A stretch of 11,066 nt of DNA from NCBI GenBank assembly GCA_023387135.1, contig JAEWIK010000152.1:1-11066 (forward strand), given 5' to 3'. Origin of the DNA: Actinomycetes bacterium (GTDB lineage Bacteria; Actinomycetota; Actinomycetes; Propionibacteriales; Propionibacteriaceae). Positions 1 to 6,930 of the stretch are shown piece after piece (position 1 is the first letter of the stretch; each line of letters begins with the position of its first letter). The translations under genes and the position numbers were made by a program. Under the pieces are notes generated by a model. That model searched no databases. It had not been told where the DNA came from and saw only the letters and a list, made by a program, of their open reading frames with translations.

Positions 1-3000
1 CACCGCGCTCGGGGACGCCGCCTGCGCCGCCCAGGCCGCCGCCGTGGACGGACCCCAGCGCCAGCTCGGTGAGCGGGCATGACCCGGCGGCCGCGCAGCC
101 GGCGCCGGAGGCCAGCAGCTCCTCGACCTGATCGTCGTCGTCGGCGTTCCAGATGATGCGCGTCGCGCCCTCGCCGCCGGCCCCGGCGCCCTCCGACGCC
201 CCGTCCGCCCCGGACGGCTCCCCGACGTGCATGACCGCGGTGGACAGCATGAGCTTGATGCGGTTGAGCTGGTTGACCTCCGAGGCGCCCGGGTCGTAGT
301 CGACCGAGACGATGTTGGCCTGCGGGTGCAGGCGGCGCAGTTCGGCGAACATGCCCTTGCCCACGACGTGGTTGGGCAGGCAGGCGAACGGCTGCGCACA
401 GATGATGTTGGGGGCCCCGATCTCGATCAGTTCGAGCATCTCGGCGGTGAGCAACCAGCCCTCGCCCGCGCGCGTGCCGAGCGAGATCACGCCGTCCACC
501 CGTTTCGCCAGCGACTTCATGGACGGCGGCAGGTCGAAGCCCCGCTTCGCCTTCTTCAGCGCCCGTGTCACCGGCCGCTGGTACTGCTCGATCAGCCACA
601 TCGCGAGCTTCTTGACGTGGTGCGAGCGCGGGCCGATCCCCAGCGACTCCCACTGGTACTGCGAAGAGTAGAGCGGCATCAGGAAGAACGGGACGATCCC
701 CGGCAGCACCGCCTCGCAGCCCTCCGCCTCGATGACGTCGACGGCGTGGTTGTTGGCGTCGGGGTGGAACTTGACGAGGATCTCCCCCACCAGCCCGACC
801 CTCGGCTTGCGCGGGAGGTCGCGCAGCGGGAGGGCGTCGAACTCACGCACTATCTGCTCGACCAGCCAGGCGTAGCCGACTGTCCCGCCGAGCGTCGCGC
901 TGTAGCCGCTGTGCCGCAGCCAGTCACGGCAGATGCCGTCCCACCTGTCGTAGAGCCGCTGGGCGCTGCCCGGCTCGGCCTCGTACGGCCGCACCCGCAG
1001 CAGGACGTTCTGCAGCAGGTCGCCCAGCACCAGCGCCATGACGGCGTGGTGCAGCAGCCCGGGAGTGAGGTTGAAGCCGGGGTTGTCCTCCAGACCCTGC
1101 ACGCTGATGGCGAGCACCGGCACCTGCGGGTAGCCGGCGTCCTTCAGCGCCTTGCGCAGCAGGCCCGCGTAGTTGGTGGCGCGGCACATGCCTCCGGTCT
1201 GGGTGATGGCGACAGAGATGTTGTCGGGGTCGGCCTCGCCCTGCCTGATCTTGTTGACGAGCTGGCCGACGACCATGATCGCCGGGAAGCAGGCATCGTT
1301 GTTGACGTACTTCAGGCCGATCTCGACGTCGTCGGAGGACGCGTTCTCCAACAACCTCACGTCCAGCCCCACCTTCTGCATGACGGTGGTGATGAGGCGG
1401 AAGTGGATCGGCGCCATCTGCGGGGCGTAGACGACGTGGTGGTCACGCGCGCGCTCGTCGAACAGCACCCTCTCGCCCAGCGGCCCGAAGGTGCTGACCG
1501 TGGACGAGCCGCGGCGCTCGGCGGCGGCGGCCTTCATCGACCGCAGCCTGATGGTCGCGGCGCCGAGGTTCGAGACCTCGTCGATCTTCAGCAGCGTGTA
1601 GACATCCCCGGCGGCTTCGAGGATCTCCTGCACCTGGTCGGTCGTGACGGCGTCCACCCCGCAGCCGAACGAGTTGAGCTGGACGAGGTGCAGCTCGGGC
1701 TCACGTCCGACGACTGCCGCAGCCTCGTACAGGCGGGTGTGGTAGGCCCACTGGTCGCGCACCCTGATGGGACGGTCGAGCGCCAGGTCCCCGGGGTCGA
1801 CGATGGAGTCCTCGGTGAGCACCGCCATGCCGAGCTTGTTGATGAGCTGCGGCACGCCGTGGTTGACCTCGGGATCGACGTGGTACGGCCGCCCGGCCAG
1901 CACGATGCCCTTCACGTCGTGGGCGGCCATGTACTCCAGCGCCCGGCGTCCCTCGGTCCGCACATCGGCCTTGGCGGCGGCGTCCTCGGCGTAGCCGGCC
2001 TCGACCGCTGCCTGCGCCTCTTCCAGCGTGACGTCCCAGTCGGCGAAGACCTCGACGAGCCTGGACGCGAGCTTGCCGGGATCGTTGAGGTTGAGGAACG
2101 GCGCGAGGTAGCGGACGCCGGGCTCCCGCAGCCGCACGAGGTTCCTTTCGAGCACCTGCGGGTAGAAGGCGACGACCGGGCAGTTGAAGTGGTTGTCGGC
2201 CGCTTCGATCGCCTTGGCCTCCAGCGGGACGCACGGGTAGAAGATCGTGCGGATTCCCTTGTCGAGCAGCCATTCGAGGTGGCCGTGCGCGAGCTTGGCC
2301 GGGTAGCACACGTTCTCGGACGGGATCGACTCCATGCCGCGCTCGAAGAGTTCGTGGCTGGACCGTCCCGAGATCGTCACCCTGAAACCGAGCCGGGTGA
2401 GGATCGTGAACCACAGCGGATAGTTCTCGTACATGTTGAGCACCCGGGGGATGCCGATGTCGCCGCGGGTCGCCTTGTCCTCGGTCAGCCTGCGGTAGCC
2501 GAACATCCTGCGGTACTTGTAGTCGAACAGGTTGGGCAGCTCAGACTTCGGGGGCAGCTTCTCGGTGCTGGCGCCCCTGTCGCAGCGGTTGCCCGAGACG
2601 TGCCGGGTGCCGTCGGCGAAGGTCGAGATGGTGAGTTGGCAGTGGTTCTGGCACAGCCTGCACGTGTCGAGCGCCGTCGTGACGCTGAAGCCGTCGAGCT
2701 CGTCGAGCCCCATGAGCTGCGACTTCTCCCCCACCGGCCAGTTCTTCTGGGCGGTGAGGGCCGCGCCGTAGGCGCCCATCAGCCCGGCGATGTCGGGACG
2801 GACGACGTCGGCGCCCGTCAGCAACTCGAAGGCGCGCAGCACGGCATCGTTGAGGAAGGTGCCGCCCTGCACGACGACCTTCTCGCCGAGCTGGGAGGCG
2901 TCCTTGAGCTTGATGACCTTGTAGAGGGCGTTCCTGATGACCGAGTAGCTGAGCCCCGCCGAGATGTCGCCCTGGGAGGCGCCCTCGCGTTGCGCCTGTT

Positions 3001-4492
3001 TCACCGACGAGTTCATGAAGACCGTGCAGCGGCTGCCGAGGTCGACCGGGGACTGGGACTCCAGCGCCGACCTCGCGAACGACGCGACGTCGGTGCCCAT
3101 CGTCTGGGCGAAGGTCTGCAGGAACGAGCCGCAGCCTGACGAGCACGCCTCGTTGACGGCGATGGAGTCGATGGCGCCGCCCCGGATCCTGAGGTACTTC
3201 ATGTCCTGGCCACCGATGTCGATCACCGAGGTGACACCGGGGCTCACGTGCTCGGCGGCCCTGTAGTGGGCCATCGTCTCGATCTCGCCGTCGTCGATCC
3301 GCAGCGCCGCGCGTACGAGCCCCTCGCCGTACCCAGTGACGCACGAGCGCGCGAGGTAGGCGCCGTCGGGGATGCCCCGCTGCACCTCCCTGACGATCTC
3401 GATGGCGGCGCTGACGGGGTCGTTCGAGCCCTGGTAGTGAGTGAAGACGATGCTGTCGTCAGCTGTCAGCACGACAGCCTTGATGGTGGTCGAGCCGGCG
3501 TCGATGCCCAGGAACAGCGGGCCTGTCGCGTCGGCAAGGGTGCCCTTCGCCACCGTGTGCCCGCCGTGGCGGGAGTCGAACTCCTCCCGCTCGGCGGCGT
3601 CGGCGAACAGCGGACGCATGCGGTTGCTCACCAGCGGGATGAGGAGGCGCGGGTTCAGCTTCTCCTGTAGCTCGGCAGCGGTCGCGGGCACGCCGCCCGG
3701 CGAACCTGGCCTGAAGCGCTGTCCCGCGAGCAGCGCCGCCCCGATGGCGACGTACAGCTGGGCGTTCTCGGGGGTGACGAAGTCGGTGACCTGACCTTCG
3801 AGGGCCCGCTCGTACGCCTTGCGCAGTTGCGGCAGGAAGTGCAGCGGCCCGCCGAGGAAGACCAGCACGCCGCGGATCGGGTGCCCGCAGGCGAGACCGG
3901 CGATGGTCTGGGTGGCGACTGCCTGGAACACCGACGCCGCGAGGTCGGTGTGGGCGGCGCCCTGGTTGAGCAGCGGCTGCAGGTCCGACTTGGCGAACAC
4001 CCCACACCTGCTCGCGATCGGATAGAGGTGCTCGTACTGGGCCGCCAGCGCGTCGAGGCCCTGCGCGTCGGTGTGCAGCAGGGTGGCCATCTGGTCGATG
4101 AAGGCGCCGGTGCCGCCCGCGCAGGTGCCGTTCATCCGCTGTTCGGGGACGGGGTGCAGGTAGGTGATCTTCGCGTCCTCGCCACCGAGTTCGATGACGA
4201 CGTCGGCCTGGGGGACGTGGTGTTCGATCGCCGCCGTGCTGGCGATCACTTCCTGGATGAACTCGGCGCCGAGCAGGTCGGCGATGCTCATGCCTGCCGA
4301 ACCCGTGACAGCGACCCTGAACCGCTGGTCACCGAGGACGGCGGCGACGTCGCCGAGCAACGCCCGCAGTTCCCCGCGGACATCGGCGTTGTGCCTGCGG
4401 TAGTCGCTGTGGACGATGGCCCCGCCCTGGAGGACGACGGCTTTCACCGTGGTGGAGCCGATGTCGAGCCCCAGGCAGGCGAGTTCCTCCAT
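1..4492 (-). CDS. Giant 2-hydroxyacyl-CoA dehydratase activase-family protein (two activase domains, DUF2229 and HgdB-like regions), 3' end outside window
   Basis: The frame is open from ATG at 4492 to the left edge: 1497 codons, no stop. AAAGGGGA lies about 5 nt upstream of the ATG. Activase domain 1 (about 4-255) has the ATPase phosphate loop LGLDIGSTTVKA, then VIELGGEDAK, and candidate [4Fe-4S] ligands C124 (NGTCAGGTG) and C163 (SRCGVF). Domain 2 (about 327-580) repeats this: LGIDAGSTTIKA, VIDIGGQDMK, C450/C454 and C489. A Cys motif follows (C611, C614, C618, C637). The DUF2229-type region starts near 679 (IGIPRVLNMYENYP). A dehydratase-like region occupies about 1017-1420, with further cysteines at 729, 754, 771, 944, 1068, 1103, 1365 and 1371. 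Classical activases are small dimeric Fe-S ATPases that send electrons to a dehydratase; here both appear in one cytoplasmic polypeptide. The substrate is unknown, and it could be a reductase of the double-cubane type rather than a dehydratase. From about 1423 a Gly/Ala/Asp-rich tail follows. Confidence 0.93.
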   Translation of the reverse strand, partial: MEELACLGLDIGSTTVKAVVLQGGAIVHSDYRRHNADVRGELRALLGDVAAVLGDQRFRVAVTGSAGMSIADLLGAEFIQEVIASTAAIEHHVPQADVVIELGGEDAKITYLHPVPEQRMNGTCAGGTGAFIDQMATLLHTDAQGLDALAAQYEHLYPIASRCGVFAKSDLQPLLNQGAAHTDLAASVFQAVATQTIAGLACGHPIRGVLVFLGGPLHFLPQLRKAYERALEGQVTDFVTPENAQLYVAIGAALLAGQRFRPGSPGGVPATAAELQEKLNPRLLIPLVSNRMRPLFADAAEREEFDSRHGGHTVAKGTLADATGPLFLGIDAGSTTIKAVVLTADDSIVFTHYQGSNDPVSAAIEIVREVQRGIPDGAYLARSCVTGYGEGLVRAALRIDDGEIETMAHYRAAEHVSPGVTSVIDIGGQDMKYLRIRGGAIDSIAVNEACSSGCGSFLQTFAQTMGTDVASFARSALESQSPVDLGSRCTVFMNSSVKQAQREGASQGDISAGLSYSVIRNALYKVIKLKDASQLGEKVVVQGGTFLNDAVLRAFELLTGADVVRPDIAGLMGAYGAALTAQKNWPVGEKSQLMGLDELDGFSVTTALDTCRLCQNHCQLTISTFADGTRHVSGNRCDRGASTEKLPPKSELPNLFDYKYRRMFGYRRLTEDKATRGDIGIPRVLNMYENYPLWFTILTRLGFRVTISGRSSHELFERGMESIPSENVCYPAKLAHGHLEWLLDKGIRTIFYPCVPLEAKAIEAADNHFNCPVVAFYPQVLERNLVRLREPGVRYLAPFLNLNDPGKLASRLVEVFADWDVTLEEAQAAVEAGYAEDAAAKADVRTEGRRALEYMAAHDVKGIVLAGRPYHVDPEVNHGVPQLINKLGMAVLTEDSIVDPGDLALDRPIRVRDQWAYHTRLYEAAAVVGREPELHLVQLNSFGCGVDAVTTDQVQEILEAAGDVYTLLKIDEVSNLGAATIRLRSMKAAAAERRGSSTVSTFGPLGERVLFDERARDHHVVYAPQMAPIHFRLITTVMQKVGLDVRLLENASSDDVEIGLKYVNNDACFPAIMVVGQLVNKIRQGEADPDNISVAITQTGGMCRATNYAGLLRKALKDAGYPQVPVLAISVQGLEDNPGFNLTPGLLHHAVMALVLGDLLQNVLLRVRPYEAEPGSAQRLYDRWDGICRDWLRHSGYSATLGGTVGYAWLVEQIVREFDALPLRDLPRKPRVGLVGEILVKFHPDANNHAVDVIEAEGCEAVLPGIVPFFLMPLYSSQYQWESLGIGPRSHHVKKLAMWLIEQYQRPVTRALKKAKRGFDLPPSMKSLAKRVDGVISLGTRAGEGWLLTAEMLELIEIGAPNIICAQPFACLPNHVVGKGMFAELRRLHPQANIVSVDYDPGASEVNQLNRIKLMLSTAVMHVGEPSGADGASEGAGAGGEGATRIIWNADDDDQVEELLASGAGCAAAGSCPLTELALGSVHGGGLGGAGGVPERG

Positions 4493-4507
4493 GCGATCCC
4501 CTTTGGG

Positions 4508-4523
4508 CAGAACGACCGTTCTG
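4508..4523. promoter_or_regulatory. Inverted repeat upstream of the activase-family gene (possible operator)
   Basis: CAGAACG-AC-CGTTCTG is a perfect 7-bp inverted repeat with a 2-bp centre. Its near edge is 16 nt upstream of the giant gene's ATG, just behind the AAAGGGGA ribosome site. A protein bound here would block transcription or early elongation of that gene. The adjacent TetR-type protein is a candidate binder, but the sequence differs from the other inverted repeat at 4548-4562, so a second regulator is possible. Confidence 0.45.
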
Positions 4524-4547
4524 GCGGACTTCACCCTACCCCAGCAA

Positions 4548-4589
4548 ACTACGCGTCGTAGTAATCGCGCGGAGCAACGTCGTAATACT
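4548..4589. promoter_or_regulatory. Candidate TetR operator region: inverted repeat plus 24-bp-spaced direct repeat, with a -10-like element
   Basis: ACTACG-CGT-CGTAGT (4548-4562) is a perfect 6-bp inverted repeat. The half CGTCGTAGTAAT (4554-4565) recurs as CGTCGTAATACT at 4578-4589, 24 bp downstream. The second copy contains TAATACT, which could be the -10 box for the TetR gene. Its end is only about 9 nt before the ATG at 4599, so the TetR transcript would be leaderless or nearly so. Repressor binding would cover this promoter and the divergent upstream region, a usual TetR autoregulation layout. The minus-strand promoter is unclear; TAGGGT (complement of 4533-4538) is a possible -10. Binding is inferred, not shown. 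Confidence 0.45.
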
Positions 4590-4598
4590 CTGGCGGGC

Positions 4599-5186
4599 AT
4601 GACGGTTCCGGGGAGGCAGGCCGCCCATGCGCGCGACTCCATCCTCGACGCTGCGGCCGAACTCGTCCGCGTGCAGGGCGTCGCCGGCATGGCGATCTCC
4701 GACCTGATCGCCCGCTCCCACACGTCGGCCGGCGCGATCTATCACCATTTCGGCAGCAAGCAGGGAGTCGTCCTGGAGGTCGCCCGCCGCGCGGTCGCCG
4801 GGCCGATGACGTCGGTGATGAGCACGCCGAGTTCGGCGGGGTTGTCGCCGGCCGACCTGCTGGCGGCCGCCATCGACAGGGTCGTCCACGACGAGAGGAC
4901 AGCCGAACTGCTCGTCCAGATCTGGGCGGGCGCCGCGGCCGACCGCGAACTCTACGACCTGCTGCGCGTCGAGGGGGACGGGGTCCGCGCCGCCGTGGTG
5001 GCGGTCGTCGGTGACTGGTGTGTCAGGAACGACGTGGACGCCGACCCTGAAGGCCTCGCCAGCGTGCTGATCGGGCTGGTGATGGGCTACGCGGTGCAGC
5101 GCTCGCTGCTGCCCGGGCTCGACAAGGCGGTGTACGTCGCCGCAGGCCAACGCCTGCTGTCCTCGGTCGGCCGGCGGGACTCCTAG
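4599..5186 (+). CDS. TetR/AcrR-family transcriptional regulator
   Basis: This is a 195-residue protein of typical TetR length. The N-terminal DNA-binding domain spans about residues 10-60: helix 1 (ARDSILDAAAELV), then the helix-turn-helix with recognition segment SAGAIYHHFGSKQGVV, a strong family signature. The remaining alpha-helical part (about 65-190) is the ligand-binding and dimer domain, and its ligand cannot be predicted. The frame is open further upstream, but ATG 4599 fits because the next upstream codons overlap the divergent gene and the TetR domain normally starts near the N-terminus. No good ribosome site precedes it, which agrees with a leaderless transcript from the TAATACT element. 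It is divergent from the giant activase-family gene, so its most likely targets are itself and that gene. Its stop shares CTAG with the convergent small membrane-protein gene. Confidence 0.92.
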   Translation: MTVPGRQAAHARDSILDAAAELVRVQGVAGMAISDLIARSHTSAGAIYHHFGSKQGVVLEVARRAVAGPMTSVMSTPSSAGLSPADLLAAAIDRVVHDERTAELLVQIWAGAAADRELYDLLRVEGDGVRAAVVAVVGDWCVRNDVDADPEGLASVLIGLVMGYAVQRSLLPGLDKAVYVAAGQRLLSSVGRRDS

Positions 5187-5560
5187 TCCTCAGGCCATTC
5201 CAGGGGTTCGTCGGGACGGCGCCGCGCCTTCAGGAAGTCCCTGTTGAGCACCTCGGGAGGTGCCTGCTCGGCCGGTTCCGGCGCCTGGCGCTGCTGCCGC
5301 GGGCCGGGGGCGCCAGGCGCCTTGGGCGCGGGTGCCGGCGGCGCGGGAGGGGTGTCGGCGGAGTCGTCCCACTGGCTGAGGTCGGCCTGCCGCGAACGGC
5401 TCGCCAGCGAGTCCCGGTTCAGGATCTCCGTCGGACGGCCGGCGGCGCCGGGGATGCCCGCCCAGTCGTCCTCGATGGGCGCCTGGTCCTTGCGGCGCTT
5501 CCGCATCCAGAAGTAGCCGGCGGCAAGGACCACCAGCACGACCAAGATCACGTACTCCAT
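5183..5560 (-). CDS. Small single-pass membrane protein with duplicated ILNRD motif
   Basis: I do not recognise a family for this 125-residue protein. The start is ATG 5560, preceded by AGGAGG (complement of 5566-5571) with a 5-nt spacer; a longer upstream frame lacks such support. Residues 2-18 form a hydrophobic helix (EYVILVVLVVLAAGYFW) followed by a positively charged stop-transfer stretch RKRRK (20-24). By the positive-inside rule the C-terminal part would be cytoplasmic. The tail is a Pro/Ala/Gln-rich disordered linker (about 70-102) between two copies of one motif. Copy 1 is at about 44-66, core ILNRDSL, with LSQWDD. Copy 2 is at about 103-125, core VLNRDFL, with LEWPED. The gene lies 59 nt downstream of the sugar-binding lipoprotein on the same strand and may be co-transcribed with it. 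Its stop overlaps the TetR stop by 4 nt. It is probably a membrane-tethered adaptor or peptide-binding anchor; function unknown. Confidence 0.8.
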   Translation of the reverse strand: MEYVILVVLVVLAAGYFWMRKRRKDQAPIEDDWAGIPGAAGRPTEILNRDSLASRSRQADLSQWDDSADTPPAPPAPAPKAPGAPGPRQQRQAPEPAEQAPPEVLNRDFLKARRRPDEPLEWPED

Positions 5561-5619
5561 GGCTGCCTCCTCGTCGCAGAGAATGCCATCGTAATGCGCC
5601 CGACGCCCGGCCTCTCGCG

Positions 5620-6702
5620 CTACTTGGGGCAGAACTCGATGTAGGGCTCGGTGCACAGGTCGTCCCAGGTCACCAGGCCGTCGGCGAGCACCGTGGACTC
5701 GATGGTCGACTTCTTCACCAGCACGGGCGGCACCAGCAGGGCTGGGACGTTGCGGCCGGCGTTCGCCACGGTGGTCTTGACCTCGGTGGGTTTCTGACCG
5801 CGCAGCACCTGCACCGCGAGGTCGGCACCCTTGGTGGCGATGTCGTGGTAGGAGAAGTACACGGTCAACGCCTGTTCCTCGGCGAGGATGCGTTGCAGGG
5901 CTGCCACGCCGCCGCCGAGCCCTGTGACCGGAATGAAGGAGAAGTGGCGCAGCCGCAGGCTGGAGATGACCGCCGCCGCCATGGAGTCGCTCGGGGTGAG
6001 GACGCCGTCCACCTTGTTGCCCGAGGCCGCCAGCATCTGGTCGAAGACGGTCTGGGCTGTGTCGGGATCGCCGCCGGTCACCGGCTGCTGGTCGAGCTTC
6101 ACATAGCGCTTGGAGGCGAACAGCGGCTGCAGGACCGAGTTGTAGCCCTTCGCGAGCCCGGCGGAGAACGCGTCGGAGGGGTCGCCGTCGAGGATGGCGA
6201 CGCGGGGCTTCTTGATCTTCTTCAGGTCGGCGACCAGTCCCTGGCCCAGCAGCCTCCCTGCCGCAACCACGTCATTGCCGACGTAGTAGTCGGCCTTGCC
6301 GCCCACCGTGACGTTGTCGTAGTCGATGACCTTGACGCCCTTGGCCCGCGCCTCGTCGATGATCGTGACGCCGGTCGGGTTGTCGAGGCTGACCAGCACG
6401 ATCACCTTGGCGCCCTGCCTGATGGCGGTCTCCGCCTGGCTGCGCTGGATGGCGGGGTCGCCGGCGGCGTTGTGGATCACATAGTCGGACGGGGTGAGCC
6501 CGGCGGCCTCGAAGGCCTGCTGCATGAAGATCCTGTCGGCGGTGTCCCACCTGCCCGACGAACGGCTGTCGGGGAACAGGACGGCTATCTCGGGACCGGC
6601 GACCGACGGCGGCGCGCTGGACGCCTGCGGCCCCGGGCTGCACGCCGCGAGCGTGCCCAGCAGCACCGCGACCCCCGTCGCGAGCATCGCCCTGACCCGC
6701 AC
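5620..6702 (-). CDS. Sugar-type ABC transporter substrate-binding lipoprotein (XylF/RbsB-like, periplasmic-binding type 1)
   Basis: This is a 360-residue protein. The start is GTG 6702, supported by GGGAGG about 6 nt upstream; an ATG five codons later is less likely. A signal peptide ends in the lipobox L18-A19-A20-C21, so the mature protein is a lipid-anchored extracytoplasmic receptor. The body has the two-lobed type-1 periplasmic-binding fold seen in monosaccharide receptors: IAVLFPDSRSSGRWDTADRIF near 39, AKVIVLVSLDNPTGVTIIDEA near 98, YYVGNDVVAAGRLLGQGL near 139, RVAILDGDPSDAFSAGLAKGY near 167, and VDGVLTPSDSMAAAVISSL in the second lobe. These resemble XylF/ribose receptors, but the sugar cannot be named. 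Two cysteines close to the C-terminus (C350, C358) could pair. No permease or ATP-binding gene is in the window: the next genes are a small membrane protein downstream and a nuclease-like gene upstream. It may serve a remote transporter or act in sensing. Confidence 0.9.
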   Translation of the reverse strand: MRVRAMLATGVAVLLGTLAACSPGPQASSAPPSVAGPEIAVLFPDSRSSGRWDTADRIFMQQAFEAAGLTPSDYVIHNAAGDPAIQRSQAETAIRQGAKVIVLVSLDNPTGVTIIDEARAKGVKVIDYDNVTVGGKADYYVGNDVVAAGRLLGQGLVADLKKIKKPRVAILDGDPSDAFSAGLAKGYNSVLQPLFASKRYVKLDQQPVTGGDPDTAQTVFDQMLAASGNKVDGVLTPSDSMAAAVISSLRLRHFSFIPVTGLGGGVAALQRILAEEQALTVYFSYHDIATKGADLAVQVLRGQKPTEVKTTVANAGRNVPALLVPPVLVKKSTIESTVLADGLVTWDDLCTEPYIEFCPK

Positions 6703-6899
6703 TGCTGCCTCCCTCGGCGTCGTCCGCCAGCCCCACTCGGCACTCGTTGCACTGAAGTATTGCCGCCAGGGTGAAAAACCGCCCGCCCGGCCCGCCGATC
6801 CGCTTCCGCGCAGCGCCTGGGCGCCCAGCCCCCGTCGTCAACCGCGCGGGTCCCGATCCTTGCCTGCACGTCCGAGTTGGCTAGACTGGCCACATACCG
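6703..6899. other. Non-coding stretch between the binding-protein gene and the NYN gene
   Basis: This is about 200 bp without a supported gene. It should hold the minus-strand promoter of the binding-protein gene. I could not find a convincing -35/-10 pair; an AT-richer patch around 6752-6778 (minus strand TTTTTCACC... AATACTT) is the likeliest site. A 12-bp perfect palindrome CTGGGCGCCCAG at 6817-6828 has a central CG like LacI-family operators, but such palindromes are common in GC-rich DNA. Confidence 0.4.
6860..6887 (+). promoter_or_regulatory. Promoter-like element pointing right, directly before a hairpin
   Basis: TTGCCT (6860-6865), 16-nt spacer, TAGACT (6882-6887) resembles a vegetative promoter read on the plus strand. 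Initiation near 6894 would be followed within a few nucleotides by the hairpin at 6900-6920, and beyond that by DNA antisense to the NYN gene. No plus-strand gene follows. It may be chance, a remnant, or the promoter of a very short or antisense RNA. Confidence 0.3.
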
Positions 6900-6930
6900 C
6901 CCGATCCCTCTGGGGTCGGGTTTCCCTTTT
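6900..6930 (+). terminator. Hairpin with T-rich tail just beyond the NYN stop codon
   Basis: CCCGATCCC-TCT-GGGGTCGGG forms a 9-bp stem (one T-G wobble) with a 3-nt loop at 6900-6920, followed by TTTCCCTTTT (6921-6930). In the plus direction it looks like a Rho-independent terminator. In the minus direction the stem begins 10 nt after the NYN stop but lacks a U-tail, so it could still serve as a U-less terminator for NYN, as is common in actinobacteria. It separates NYN transcription from the binding-protein gene. Confidence 0.6.

Noticed and set aside
227..3139. A 970-codon open frame on the plus strand opposite the giant activase-family gene
   Set aside because: Its translation is rich in Arg, Asp, Val and His with no domain signature, typical of the antisense of a GC-rich gene. 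The opposite strand encodes clear conserved motifs throughout.
1..4492. Possibility that the giant gene is several genes or carries a frameshift
   Set aside because: I followed the minus-strand frame from 4492 to the edge; conserved motifs of both activase domains and the later regions all lie in one uninterrupted frame.
4416..4598. Upstream extension of the TetR frame
   Set aside because: It would overlap the start of the divergent gene and the operator region, and adds sequence not found in TetR proteins.
6817..6828. CTGGGCGCCCAG palindrome as a LacI-type operator for the binding-protein gene
   Set aside because: It is short, all but four bases are G or C, and such palindromes arise often in this composition. 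No regulator is adjacent.
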